Positions 11,464 through 23,682 of a DNA stretch of 64,000 nt are shown here, one piece after another. The stretch spans positions 1,225,302 to 1,289,301 of the forward strand of contig OZ025876.1 in the NCBI GenBank assembly GCA_964019415.1, given 5' to 3'. The DNA comes from Ianthella basta (taxonomy: Eukaryota > Porifera > Demospongiae > Verongiida > Ianthellidae). Each line of letters starts with the position of its first letter. Positions within the stretch are counted from its first letter, which is position 1. A program made the position numbers and the translations under genes. Under the pieces are notes generated by a model, which was given only the letters and a program-made list of their open reading frames with translations, ran no database searches and was not told the origin of the DNA.

Positions 11464-11770
11464 GGGCAACCTGTCAACAGTTTAAGGCACTGGCGAGGAA
11501 GAAGGAATGCCAACATCAAGAAGAACTAGACTAAGTACCCTTCCTTTGTAAGGGTCCTTGGTGAGTTCTGACAGTGGGGTGGCATTAGTACTGAAAACAC
11601 TTACTGTGTTTTTGTATAAGGGTGCAATGGTGTGTGTGTCTCATCAGTCTGTGTGTTCAGAGGACTCTCACTGAACAGAGGGATTCACTTAGTACTGACT
11701 TCAAGGGACTGAATCTTTCTAACCAGACACTAACTGTACCTCCTGGTCCATCTGGTGTACAACTGCTGGT
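11464..11770 (+). pseudogene. UPF2 exon fragments, third copy
   Basis: Degenerate GRPV exon ('gggcaacctgtcaac', then 'aagaaggaatgccaacatcaag' with a one-base insertion) and an RTLTEQQ exon copy from about 11660 lacking a Gln codon. Both are frame-damaged. Confidence 0.6.
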
Positions 11771-11955
11771 CTGGTCATTATAGATTACATACACATGTAC
11801 ACTGTATGAACACATTTCACATGTACTTCATCACTGTATTATTGATCACACTATACACTACAATTGTAGACTACATATCATTGGTTAACTCAATATCCTT
11901 GTGTGGTTCTAGTGCTGTATCTGTAGCTAAACTGTGTTCAGTGATGGACACTTGA

Positions 11956-12085
11956 CTAGTCTCTGGTGCGGAGCTTCATTTCAATGCTTTTGTGGCTGTT
12001 GCTAAACCCATACCAGCGGTTGTATCCATTGTATGGTCCATTCAGGTTTGCACACTCACAGCTATTGTACCACCATCCAGCAGAC
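11956..12085 (-). pseudogene. FReD 3' fragment
   Basis: Only the last 43 or so codons of a FReD exon 2 remain, from SAGWWYNSC through CANLNGPYNG to the usual KLRTRD and TAG. Homology stops abruptly at about 12085, where an unrelated 'gaccaatgaagg' junction leads into duplicated upstream-type sequence. No exon 1 is attached. Confidence 0.75.
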
Positions 12086-13491
12086 CAATGAAGGGGAAGG
12101 ACCTCATGAATGTCTTTAAGATGATTTAATTTGTGGAAAAGATTGATTTTCTAGCAGGCTCTGTTACTAGGAAAGTAGACTATTTATTGCACAGACAAGC
12201 CTCCTTTAAATAACCCCCTCTACAGTCATGGGGAATAGGACCTCATGAATTCTTTTTAAAATGTACTACTTATTTAATTAGCAGATATAAATGTTACGTG
12301 CATATACGCATAACATCATATGTTATATAATACATAACTGTTTTGTTTATTTATGCATGCATGTAGCATTAACCCCACTTCCTTTGGGGTCTTGAGGAAA
12401 GACATCATGAATTTCTTTAGATGTCATAATTGGGAGGCAAGCCTGCATTAGCGAGCCCTACTCTGGTGTGTAGTCTAGCTCGGGGTTGGGATGAACATGT
12501 GATCTGTATGTGGTGCGCTACTATGGGTGGGTGTGAAACTTGTTGGTGTCTCTCTTTAGCCAGACCATGAGATGGTAGATGGGACTACCAACAATTTGCT
12601 GCAGATTCATGCTAAAGGTCCTTAGAATACCAAAATGGTGGGCAAAGAACCAGAGTAACTTCCAATTTGCAAAATAATAAAAATTCTCTACAAAAATTGT
12701 AAGGATGTAGGGATGGCATAAAAGGGACAGAAACAAGTAAAGGCTGTTACACAGTGGAGCATTATCCATGGTCCCTACATGCAAGAATGTTGCACTTTAT
12801 AGTTCTACATCCTTGAATGTAGGGACGATGGTTAATGCTCCACTGGTCCTTCTGGTTTGTGTGCTACAGCTGTCAGAGAAGAATAAGAGGAATAAGAAGA
12901 ATAAGAAGACGAAACGTGGGTAGTATCGAGGACGCTAGCTCTCTACCTGTAGCCGCACCTTCGCTGTGAAGTAAGGTTAGTTATGTGCACTGTTCAGTCC
13001 CCGCTTCGTCATGGTAAGCTTTGTTTGCCGGTTTTCGGTCCTGTTTAGGAGTAGCGTGACTTTTCGTTTGTATTACAGTATACAAACAACCACTGCCATC
13101 CCTACATAGACAGCACTACTGTGCTGTCTGATAGAGGGTGATGGTATGCTACAGATTCATGGTGTACTAGCTCGATGAAGTGAACAGAATGGATGAATGT
13201 GTGGCTGGTTCATTCTGTGTTAGGGATTCGGTCCTTTGGACATCAGGATTGGCTGCTTTGCACATATGCCACTTGTGGGACATTTGTTGGTAGTCAACAG
13301 ATTTCTATCTACTGTAAGATGTAAACCTCTAACAGTATGTATTGTTTTATCTGCGTATTGCCCTTCATCAAAGGCAGTCCTCAGATTGTATACTAAGTGC
13401 CACTCATCTTGTCTAAAATTATTGTATGTCTGTCCTTCGCTGCCTTGTGGTGTGTGTCACTGTGTATGTATGTGCATGTGTCTCTCTATGT
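12086..13491. other. Mixed repeat flank and a low-copy stretch
   Basis: 12090-12430 is duplicated flank. 12430-13490 is not repeated elsewhere in the window, contains a hairpin at 12752-12845 and a short Lys-rich frame near 12870-12925 ending TAG after a possible acceptor ('tgctacag'). I cannot assign a gene. Confidence 0.45.
12752..12845. repeat. Long hairpin, 34-bp arms
   Basis: Arms 12752-12785 and 12812-12845 (CAGTGGAGCATTA...CTACAT.CAAG) pair at about 31 of 34 positions around a 26-nt loop. It could be a small fold-back element or a structured RNA; the arm ends CAGTGG also recall the MITE termini at 2285. Confidence 0.7.
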
Positions 13492-14500
13492 GATCTTCTC
13501 TAGACCCAACCAGTATTCCCATTTAGGGTCACCAAACCCATTGATATACTCTGACCATCCCCTGGTGAAGTTGACTTCTCCATTCTTTCGTTTCTGGAAG
13601 ATCACTCACTGTCCATTGTCCATATCACACCACACCCTGAGTGGTTTGATGTGAGGGCACTGTGGGTCAATGGTGTAGACACCAGACGTGGTGCATCCTC
13701 TCTGGTACACCTCTCTGCAGTCACGGGGGAGACTAGGGCTTCGTGGGGTGCCTGCAGATACAGGTGAGTAGGTGCACATTATGTTTGTGTCAAGTGATTG
13801 CTTGTAATATATAGAAGTGCATTGATTGGTCTTGCAGGGAGCTTGGAGTTGTGTTATTGTGTACACTAATTAGGTATTTGGGTGACCTGAGAAGACATGC
13901 CAGTGTTCAATATTGAATTTTGGTCTGTGTAACAGACACAATGCACCATAATGCTGGACACACCCTGTTTTAGGAAACCCAACAATTGCTGAGGAGGCAA
14001 ACTGTCTTAAACAACACAAGTGACCGGGTCATGTGGTTGCTTCATTTAGTATCTTCAGACTTCATTTGCTGTGTAAAGATACAGATCACCAACAGTGTAT
14101 CACAGTGTCTTTACACATTTGCACTGCTCTACAGTGCCCTATCACTATCATTTCAGATAGTTGGCCATTGTGGTAATTGGCCGTGGTCACAAGATACACT
14201 TTAAGGCATCTCTTTCTTTGATTTTGTTGTTTCATCTTTATATACCAATCAGGAAGACAGATTTGCATGAAAGTGTGCACAGATTGTGTCAGTTTAACTC
14301 ATTGTATGGAATTGTTGTGTACACCAGCCACAGCTATTTGTCAGTTGTCTGTGTGTTCGTGGGTGAATGAAAGGGAGGTCAGTTCTCATCACTGTGTGTG
14401 CTCCTTTCGCTACTCTTCCCACTGTGTACAGTAACTCACATGAGTGGCCCAAGCCAATGATGGCTGCAATGAGAAGGAGTACACTCATCACTGGAGTCAT
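13492..14500 (-). pseudogene. FReD truncated gene with type-B signal exon
   Basis: Exon 1 is 14500-14440 (61 nt, starting MTPVMSVLLL and ending GHS, donor gtgagt). Exon 2 is only the 5' part, 13751-13492, running from the acceptor to WLGLEKI, then breaking into unrelated sequence. Codon TGA at 13608-13606 replaces the Trp of GQWVV, a second disabling change. The 'MTPVM' signal exon is shared only with FReD-6, so this is the remnant of a paralogous subfamily. A TATA motif is at 14616-14622. Confidence 0.75.
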
Positions 14501-15074
14501 TCTCTCTTGGATGACCTTCTGCTTCTGCTCTATGTCAGTTGGAGGGATCCTTGCTGTATGTAGTATGTACGCATAGTCCCCTGAAGTACTATAGTCTGTG
14601 GGTAAGGACCTCTCCTTTTATACCTGCTTGTTATTGCCTTGTGGCTGTGGCCTGAAGTATGTGGTGGCACACATATATAGCATACATCGGTTCTCTTTAA
14701 GGCTTCTTGAAAATTGCTTTGTGTACGTATGTATTATGCTATTAGTGCATTTTCAATAACAATAATAGCAATACTAATGGCTTGAGTTAGAATTCACTGA
14801 GAGAATGATGTTCATTGCTGGATGAAACTCTGAGCAAGACCAGAGTTACAGCAGTGCATGTGCTTTGACGACTTCAGCACTCTTCAAGTGTAATCTTAGT
14901 GATTGTCTATATTGATTGCCCAGTGGTACGTATATGAACAGGAGAGTTACTAAGCAATGGACTAGCACTAGTTGTGATTTTTGATGTGTTACATGTTCTG
15001 TTAGTACCTGTGAATGTACAGTACGTTAACGTTGTTTGTTAGCTATTGTAGATGCCACTGTCACATTTTATACA
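14501..15074. other. Upstream flank of the type-B FReD remnant
   Basis: TATA at 14616-14622. The sequence matches 18778-19330 upstream of FReD-6, confirming a duplicated type-B unit. No other gene seen. Confidence 0.6.
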
Positions 15075-15690
15075 TATGTACCTCTAGTCCATTCAGAACT
15101 GTACGCTGTCAGACATACGTAGCAACAGACCATAACCATGCATACATAGCTATCACTGTGTCTGCATGCCATTGTCTCTGTCGTATGATGTAAAATACTA
15201 TTCCATCATTTCATATGTAGCAAGACAACTGGCAACTTCTTGCACTGAGGCTGAGATACACTCAGCCCCCACCCACTTCTAGGAAACTTGGGATGGGCCA
15301 GGAGTGTGTGCATACATGGTTTTGACACCTATGTTAGGTATCATTCATAGCGAGTTATCCTTCATTCAGGGTACCCTACAGTATAATTATTGTGTAGGTT
15401 CCTTTCTCAGGGCACCCCATATGGAGTGGGCCCCTTGCTCTGGCTGGCCTTCATAGAGTGGTCTCCATGTTCAGGGTGTCCTTCATAGAGAGGTCCCATG
15501 CACAGTATGATCACATTTCACATATACTGTACACTGGCAGACATACGTAGTAACGTACCATAATCATGCATAGCTATCACTGTGTCTGCATGTCATTGTC
15601 CCTGTCGTATGTTGTAAATACCATCCCATCATTTCATTTTATATGTAGCACAACAACCGGCCACCCCTTACACTGAGATACACCTAGCCA
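15075..15690 (-). pseudogene. Two decayed FReD relics in tandem
   Basis: 15075-15260 and 15525-15690 both carry the degenerate 'tccattcagaactgtac', 'gtcattgtc(c/t)ctgtcgtatg' and 'catcatttcat' landmarks of the FReD 3' part. The frame is destroyed. Between them lies a 'ttcagggtacc/gtcc' repeat as at 3.4 kb. Confidence 0.5.
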
Positions 15691-15787
15691 CCCACTTCAA
15701 ATGAACTTGAGGTGGGGGGAGGGGGGGGAGGGGGTGCACATGGTTCTGACGCCTATGGGTAGGCATTATTTATAGCAAGTTATCCTT

Positions 15788-16845
15788 CACTAGCTGAATG
15801 CCCGCCCTTCGGGCAGGTTCTCAGCTTATCGCAAGCCAGTGAGTCGGTACCTTGCTAGTTTTGATCTATCTGCACAGGCAGCAACAGAGGCTGGCTGCTA
15901 TAATGTCGGTAGAGTTTAATTCGAACGGGATTCACTATGTTCACCAATGTTGAAGTACGGAAGTAATTTTAGGATGCACGTGACATGACTATATTCTACA
16001 CTGTATAAATTCCGTTACTTACCCAGTCCCTAAGTAACAAGTATAAAATACTGTTGCTCACATGCAGTGGCGGGTTGGTTTTGGCGGTTCGTTCTGGTGG
16101 TTCGCTTGGTCGACTGCTTGCTGCCTTTCCTGGCTTGTTTAGCTACGCTGTCGCAATAGGGTAGGACGGGAGCAGTTGAGTTTGGTGGTACCATTACCGT
16201 TACCGTTCGCTGTCCTCGCTGGTGGCTCGCTTGGAATCTACTCATCTGGCTTGCCCCCACTGGGGTTAGCTCGCTCGGCCACTGGGGCTAGCACGCTCGG
16301 CCACTGGGGTTAGCTCGCTCGGTCAATGTGCTTAGCATGCTTGGCCAATGTGCTTAGCATGCTTGGATTTTAGGGTTAGGGTTATGGCTGGTTTTATTTG
16401 TAGTCTCTTCTCTACATTTAGTCATCCTATATGGTAGGCCTGGTATACCTAGGCATTTGTTTGCCCTAGGACTGCTGTCCATGACGTCACGGTAGCTCTG
16501 ACATCCGAAATTTTGCTCACCCCGTATACGTAGAAGAGTGCTTGCGCAACATCTAGTCACGTGCGTCCTATTTCCGTACTTCAACATTTGTGAACATAAC
16601 AACTAATACGATTTTCCGTAGCCGGAAGTCCTAGAGACAAATAATTAAAAATGGCGTCTCGGCCCGCGAAAAAGGAAGCGCGCTCTTCGGCTGCAGGGCA
16701 GCTAGGCGAACGGCACCCCGCTAAGAACATGGCCCCCCAGTCCCTTAATTGGCACGGAGCGTCTCGAGCCGATTCCCTGCAACGCGCCGATTTTATGGCT
16801 GAACAAACATACATAAAAATTCTAGATCCCGTGAATTATAGTAAG
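15788..16845. mobile_element. CpG-rich insertion of unknown class
   Basis: Splits a 'ccttcattcagggtaccc' sequence that is continuous in other units (3.4, 25.1 kb). Starts 'actagctgaatgcccgcccttcgggc' with a GCCCG/CGGGC hairpin. Base composition is clearly more GC- and CpG-rich than its surroundings. It includes five 22-bp tandem repeats (16258-16367) and an 80-codon frame at 16651-16893 that matches nothing I recognise. Confidence 0.55.
16258..16367. repeat. Five 22-bp tandem repeats
   Basis: Units of the form CACTGGGGTTAGCTCGCTCGGC: three close copies, then two diverged ones (CAATGTGCTTAGCATGCTTGG). A short TTAGGGTTAGGG run follows at 16370-16386. Confidence 0.85.
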
Positions 16846-17093
16846 ATTCATGGTACCCTACAGTATAGTTATTTAGTAGGTTCACACATATAGAGAGGTC
16901 TCAATGTTCAGGGTGTCCTTCATAGAGAGGTCCCATGCACAGCATGACCACATTTCACATGTACTTCATCACTGTATTATTGATCACACCATACACTACA
17001 ATTGTAGACTACATATCATTGGTTAACTCAATATCCTTGTGTTGTTCTAGTGCTGTGTCTGTAGCTAAACTGTGTTCAGTGATGGACGCTTGA

Positions 17094-18777
17094 CTAGTCT
17101 CTGGTGCGGAGCTTCATTTCAACGCTTTTGTGGCTGTCGGTAAACCCAACCCAGCGGTTGAGCCCTCTGTATCGTAAATTCAGGTTTCCACACTGGCAGT
17201 TATTGTACCACCATCCAGCGGCATATGACTGAGCACAGTTGCCTCTAGACCTGTCATTGTTCCTGTCATATGTTGAGAATGCCATCCCACCATGGTTCCT
17301 GTGTGTACCACAACCTACCCCATGCAGTCCATCCCCTGCATTGCCGCTGTATGCTCCAATGTTCAGTCTGTAGTTGGTGAGGTTGTTGTTGACAGAGAAG
17401 AAGTTGTACTGTGCATACTTCTTGTTGCCATCAAAGTCACCCAAGTCCACTCTCAGCTCTGCCCTGAACACTGCTGCAGTTAGACAGTGGATCTTCTCTA
17501 GACCCAACCAGTATTCCCATTTTGGGTCACCAAACCCATTGACATAATCCAACCATCTCCTGGTGAAGTTCACTTCTCCATTCTTTCGTTTCTGGAAGAC
17601 CACCCACTGTCCATTGTCCATATCACACCACACATTGAATGGTTTGATGCGAGGGCACTGTGGGTCAATGGTGTAGACACCAGACGTGTTGCACCCTCTC
17701 TGGTACACCTCTCTGCAGTCACGGGGAAGACCAGGGCCTCGTGGGGTGCCTGAGGAGAGGAGAGGGAGAAAGGGAATATTGAGCATAGAGGTAGTGATGT
17801 ATCATGTGTAGAATAGCCTCATACAGGTGGGTAGGTGTACATTGCATTTGTGTCAAGTGATTGCTTGTAATAGAAGTGCATGGTTGTTCTTGTAGGGAGC
17901 CTGGAGTTGTGTTAACGTGTACACCACTGAGGTGTTTGGGTGACCCAAGAAGACATGCCAGTGTTCAATATTGAATTTTGGTCTGTGTAACAGACACAAT
18001 ACATCACAATTATGGACACACCCTGTTTCAGGAAACCCAACAATTGCTGAGGAGGTAAACTGCATGTCTTCACCCAGCACACAGTGCAATGATGTATATA
18101 GCACTTATAATTACCTCTGGGCTACTGCTCACTTCTCTGTAGTTAAACTATACCTATTTGTATGTGTACGTATACAAGACTCTGGTTTCATTTCAGTAAC
18201 ATGCATGGAAACAAGTACTTTTAGTGCCCATTCACTTAATGTATGCTCACTGGAAGATGGGTAAGTGTATGTTAATGTAGGGAGGAGGTGTGTCTTAAGC
18301 AACTCAAGTGACTGGGTCATGTAGTACTACGTACATTTAGTATCTCCAGGCTTCATTTGCCATAATATACAATATGCACATGTGCCCATAATAACGCCAA
18401 CAGTGTCTTTACTCATTTTTTGCTCTACAGCCCTGCATCATTTCAGTTATAGTGGGCCACTGCAGTAATTGACTGTGGTCACAAGGTACAGTATATACGC
18501 ACACTTTAAAGCACCTCTTACTTTGATCTTGTTGTTTTGTACATGAAAATCAGGAAGATTTATTTGAAAGTGTGCACAGATTGGGTCGGTTTAACTTGTT
18601 GTATGGAATTGTTGTGTACACCAGCCACAGCTACGTATTTGTCAGTTGTGTGTGTGTGTCTTCGTGCATGAATGAAAGGGCGGTCAGTTCTCATCACTGT
18701 GCTGTGCTGTGTAACTCACATGAGTGTCCCAAGCCAATGATGGCTGTAATGAGGAGTGCCCTCATTACTGGAGTCAT
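17094..18777 (-). CDS. FReD-6: divergent fibrinogen-related lectin with type-B signal exon
   Basis: Exon 1 is 18777-18720 (58 nt, 19 codons plus one base, starting MTPVMRALLI). The intron is 18719-17750 (970 bp, the longest of the set). Exon 2 is 17749-17094; 714 nt, 237 aa. The domain is complete, but the usually fixed NLNGPYNG reads NLNLRYRG and the flanking Cys pair is CQCG. The variable loop is VGCGTHRNHGG and the calcium loop DRNNDRSRGN. With the truncated copy at 13.5-14.5 kb it forms a second subfamily sharing signal exon, intron and TATA (18878-18884). An extra exon inside the long intron cannot be excluded. Confidence 0.8.
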
Positions 18778-19897
18778 TCTCTCTTGGATGACTTTCTGCT
18801 TCCACTCCATGTCAATTGGAGAGATCCTTGCTGTATGTAGTCCCCTGAAGTACCAGTTTGTGGGTAAGGACCTCTCCTTTTATACTTGCTTGTTATTGCC
18901 TTGTGGCTGTGGCCTGAGGTATGTGGGGGGACACAAATACCTACATCTGTTCTCTTTAAGGCTTCTTGAAAATTGCTTCGTGTACGTAAATATGTATTAT
19001 GCTATTGGTGCATTTTCAATAACAATAATAGCAATACTAATGGCTTGAGTTAGAATTCACTGAGGGAATGATGTTCATTGCTGGATGTAACCTTGAGCAA
19101 GACCAGAGTTGTAGCAATGCATGTGCTTTTACAAATTCAGCACTCTTCAAATGTAATCTTATTGTTTGTCTGTTGATTGCCCAGTTGTGCATGAACAGGA
19201 GCAGTTACTTACAGTATAGCAGTGGACTAGCACTAGTTGTGGTTTTTGACGTGTCACATGTTTTGTTAGTACCGTGAATGTGCAGTACATTGTTTGTTAG
19301 CTGGATGCCACTGTCACATTTTATACATACGTGGATCCATTCAGAACTGTACACTGGCAAACAAACGTAGTAACAAACCATAACCATGCATACGCAGCTG
19401 TCACTGTGTCTGCATGTCATTGTCCCTGTATTATGTTTATTGTAAATACTATCCCATCATTTCATATGTATCAAGACAACTGCGGCCACCCATGCACTGA
19501 GGCTGTGATACACCTAGCCCCCCACTTAATTCTAGGAAAATTGGGGTGGGGGTGTGGTGGATGGGGTGCACACATGGTTCTGACGCCTATATATGGATAG
19601 GTATTATTTACAGCGAGTTATCCTTCATTCAGGGCACCTATATGCAGCATAGTTATTGAGTAGGTTCTTTCTCAGGATACCCTATATACTGTATATAGTG
19701 GGCTCCTTGTTCAGGGTGTCCTTCATAGAGAGGTCCCATGCACAGCATGACCACATTTCACATGTACTTCATCACTGTGTTATTGATGCACACCATGCAC
19801 TACAATTGTAGACTACATATCATTGGTTAACTCAATATCCTTGTGTGGTTCTAGTGCTGTGTCTGTAGCTAAACTGTGTTCAGTGATGGACGCTTGA
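18778..19897. other. FReD-6 upstream flank and FReD-7 3' flank
   Basis: TATA at 18878-18884, then type-B unit sequence, the relic at 19330-19520, a G-rich stretch (19545-19575) and the conserved FReD 3' untranslated block from 19740. Confidence 0.6.
19330..19520 (-). pseudogene. Decayed FReD relic 3' of FReD-7
   Basis: Same degenerate landmarks ('gatccattcagaactg', 'tgtcattgtccctg', 'atcccatcattt') as the relic at 3.1 kb, without an open frame. Confidence 0.5.
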
Positions 19898-20873
19898 CTA
19901 GTCTCTGGTGCGGAGCTTCATTTCAATGCTTTTGTGGCTGTTGGCATGTCCGCCAGTCCAGCGGGTGTCTCCATTGTATGGTCCATTCAGGTGTGCACAG
20001 TGGCAGTAATTGTACCACCATCCACCAGAGTGTGACCGAGAACAGCTATAATTATCCCCCCTGTCATTGTCCCTGTCATATGTTGAGAATGCCATCCCAT
20101 CATGATTTCCAGCCCAACCAGCGCACCCCACCCCATGCATTGCATCCCCTGCATTGCCGCTGTATGCTCCAATGTTCAGTCTGTAGTTGGTGAGGTTGTT
20201 GTTGACAGAGAAGAAGTTGTACTGTGCATACTTCATGTTGCCATCAAAGTCACCCAAGTCCACTCTCAGCTCTGCCCTGAAAACTGCTGCAGTTAGACAG
20301 TGGATCTTCTCTAGACCCAACCAGTATTCCCATTTGGGGTCACCAAACCCATTGACATACTCCAACCATCCCCTGTTGAAGTTGACTTCTCCATTCTTTC
20401 GTTTCTGGAAGACCACCCACTGTCCATTGTCCATATCACACCACACATTGAATGGTTTGATGTGAGGGCACTGTGGGTCAATGGTGTAGACACCAGACGT
20501 GGTGCACCCTCTCTGGTACACCTCTCTGCAGTCACGGGGGGAGACCAGGGCCTCGTGGGGTGCCTGCATGAAGGCAAGAGAGGGGGTGGACTGTTATCAG
20601 GTATTCTTGCTAGATGTATACGTATGGAAGAAGGTGTATAATATTGCAATACTTGCGATTGTGGAGAAGGGAAAGACTCGATTATCTGAGCACTCATAAC
20701 AATTGCCTGAAGTTTCGATACCCCTCTACATCCAAGTGTATGCTTCCATCTGATCTCTTACCACCATTCTACTTCACCCCAGTGTGTAGCTGTTGGTGTG
20801 TGTGTAGCTCACATGAATACCCCAAGCTGATGAAGGCTGCAGTGAGAACTAGTGTGCTCACTAGTGGAATCAT
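19898..20873 (-). pseudogene. FReD-7: lectin gene with 1-nt frameshift in a G run
   Basis: Exon 1 is 20873-20813 (starts MIPLVSTL, donor gtgagc), the intron 20812-20564 (249 bp) and exon 2 20563-19898. The joined length is 727 nt, one base too many. A run of six G at 20536-20541 stands where the other copies have five or fewer, so the exon-1 frame meets TGA within four codons. The rest of exon 2 is open to its stop. A homopolymer error in the assembly is possible; otherwise it is a recent pseudogene. Its 3' third is nearly identical to FReD-17, 37 kb away (WAGNHDGM, NYSCSRSHSGGWWYNYC, WTGGHANSH). Confidence 0.75.
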
Positions 20874-21965
20874 TCTCTTGGACTGTGTTCACTGTCACTG
20901 TAGCAGTAGGTATACTGTTGACAACACCTTGTGACTTGTTTCTCTGAAGCAGGCTCTATTCCTAGGAAGGTAGCTAAGGTTGGTTACTGTGAAGACTGGC
21001 CTTGTTTAAATAACCTCCTCTTGAGAAGGAACTCATGAATATCTTTGGGATAGAATTAATTTTTAATGTCTCTGCATGTCTTGTTTATCTGTGCATGAGA
21101 CATTGACCCCGCATCATTTGGGTTCATAAGGAAAGACCTCATGAATTCCATTAATATAACTAAGGTATATGTCATAGATAAAAGTAAATTACCTTGTATG
21201 TCTCTGGCTGCTCCTTGTGGTGGTGCCTCTGTGTGGGGGACTGCATTAGGTGCACTGTGGTGATAAACAAAAGTTTTGGATTTATTCAGATGAAGTACTC
21301 TGGTGTCCTGGTGTTGACACAGTATTGTGAAATCTGTGCAGCTGATCATGTTCCAGGTTCAGTTTGCATACCTCATGACTATCACATATCCACCAAACAC
21401 TTCTATTAGGTAGAATATACCTAAGGATTGCCTAAGTGGGTTTGTAGCAACATCCATCATATGAAACTTTGTACACAATAAATATATAGCTAGCTAATGA
21501 TTCAACCATTGGCTCCTTTGGGGTCATAAGGATGAATACCATTAATGTAACTAAGGTATATGTAATAGAGAAAAGTAAATTACCTTACCTTACTTGGCCT
21601 TACTAGATAGTGTGTAGAAAGCTATGATGGATGAGCTTCCTAGCCACTAAGGCTTTACCAACAGGTTTTAGTACTAGCTCTGAAGAGGAGGATCAGATCA
21701 CTCAACACCGGCCATACATGCCCCCTTGGAAAAATCTCACTCACCCCCAATTAGATGATTCTTTGTATTTCTCTTGCCTCCCGCATAATACTCAGATCCT
21801 CAGTTCGGCTTTGCTGAAGATGCTTCTAAGCTTAGCACTAAGCATGCTTGTGTACAATGGTATGTGTGCATGTGCATGTGTGTATGTGTATGTATGTATA
21901 TGTATGCAGTGGCAGTGGATGTACTCCTGTTCCCATTCACTGCACTACATCACTGTACCCACATG
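20874..21965. repeat. Large duplicated unit, second copy
   Basis: FReD-7 promoter region (TTTAAATA 21005-21012), P block at 21295, and the same block as 1-615 from 21352. No independent gene recognised. Confidence 0.7.
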
Positions 21966-23190
21966 GCGGCCTGTCAATGAGGCACTGGTGAGGAAGAAGC
22001 AGGGGCGTAGGAACACTTTCAAAACTAGGGGGGCCGAAGATAGCAGGTACACCAGAGGTAGATTCGCGAGCGAAAAAATTTTTGAGGCTAATTAAATTTA
22101 GTAGGGAAATGAGAGTGTGAACCTCACGAGCTCAGTAACTGTTACAGATCTGCATACTCCTCTATTATATAGTAATTTACATTTCATTAACAGCTATGAT
22201 GCCAAAAGCAATGCCACCTGTTGGTTGCATTGCTTTTTCTTCTCTTTGCTGGCTTTTCCAGAAAACTTAGGAGAGATTGCTGAGACAAACAAATATTATA
22301 GCGCGGTAGGATATTATATTCATACTAGCAGAGTGGCCCGCCTTCGGCGAGCTACGGCATCCAATGCCTGTACCCCGATGCTCTCAGCAACCATGTTACT
22401 GCTACAGCTAAAAATAATGATTATCGGTTTAAATTCGAACGTAGGACGACAGCGAATCAACTGGTAAAAACCGGAAATCGGTAACAATAATTAGAAAATG
22501 GCCGTCGTCCGCGAAGGAAAAAGCGGAAATGGACGGATAACTCTGTCAACCGCAAGACGAGCGACGTCAACCCCGCTATAACCTGACCCCCGATGCCCCC
22601 AGCAACCACAGCGAGTTTGAGGGCGACGGAGCAAGAAACGCGCGCGCGTATCGCGAACACACACACACACACAGACACGGTCGGCTCTATATATTAGATT
22701 CAGGTAATGTGTCAATTGCGCAATCAATAACATGGCTTCCTAGCAAGCCACTAAACCAGAATTTTGAACAACAGGTTTTGTTGGATATAGATCCGAACGA
22801 AAATGCTGCGGACTCTTTCTGTATACTTTGGTGAGAGGGCCTGAGCATTTGCTAGCATTTACTAATCAAAGATTGCAGAGGTGAGACTGGGCTAAACATC
22901 TATGGGGGCCTGGTCCCCCCCTTGTGAAATCTGGGGGGGCCATGGCCCCCACGGCCCCCATGGTTCCTACGCCTATGAGAAGGATGCCAACATCAAGAAG
23001 AATTCTTCCTTTGTAAATAAACTAATATTGGTGAGCCTAGTGTGTGGTTACATTTGTACTGTAGCCACAACTGTGTTTTTGTATAAGGGTGTAATGCTGT
23101 GCTGTGTGTCTGGTCTGTCTGTGTGTTCAGAGGACTCTCACTGAACAGCAGAGGGATTCACTTAGTGCTGACTTTGAATCTGTCTAACTC
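21966..23190 (+). pseudogene. UPF2 exon fragment split by a hAT-like insertion
   Basis: The GRPV exon copy starts at about 21966, where 'cacatgg' has lost the acceptor AG. It is interrupted after KK by the element 22000-22977 and resumes with DANIKKNSSFVNKL. The RTLTEQQ copy follows at about 23130. This is the counterpart of 616-880 in the second duplicated unit. Confidence 0.65.
22000..22977. mobile_element. hAT-like non-autonomous element, 978 bp, with a nested insert
   Basis: Ends CAGGGGCGTAGGAAC and GTTCCTACGCCTATG form imperfect inverted repeats, with 'agaag' on both sides (21995-21999, 22978-22982). Homologous sites elsewhere are uninterrupted. Inside, from about 22325, is a CpG-rich segment starting 'actagcagagtggcccgcc', similar to the start of the insertion at 15.79 kb. 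No coding capacity is recognised. Confidence 0.75.
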
Positions 23191-23682
23191 AACCTTAACT
23201 ATACATACCCCCATCTGGTGTACAACTGCTGGTCTGGTCAGTAGATTATATATGTATAATTATATGTACGTACACTGTACAAGCAGGTAGGTTGTTTACT
23301 GCGAAGACGAGCCTCCTCTCTATGAGGGAAGACCTCATGAATGTCTTTGGGATAAAATGGATGTCTAATGACTCTGCATGTCTTGTTTATGTGTGGGTGA
23401 GGCATTGACCCCACATCCTTTGGGTTCATGAGGATCAAAAGACATCATGAATACCATGAATATGAAAAATCATTTACTTCATAAGTCCCAGGTTTCCCCT
23501 TGTGGTAGTGTCTCCACCCACACTGCATGCATTGCCGTAGTGCACTGTGGTACAGGGTTTTGCAAATGGTTGTTTCAAATGTTATTCGACTCATGACTCA
23601 CCTTTCAACTTTGACCTGATACTAGAGGTGGGTCACGTGCATGAGTCGAGTGATGATCGCTGCAACCATTTTGCAAAACCTG

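Noticed and set aside
16651-16893. 80-codon frame in the CpG-rich insertion
   Set aside because: High GC makes chance frames likely, the opposite strand is also open, and no motif is visible.
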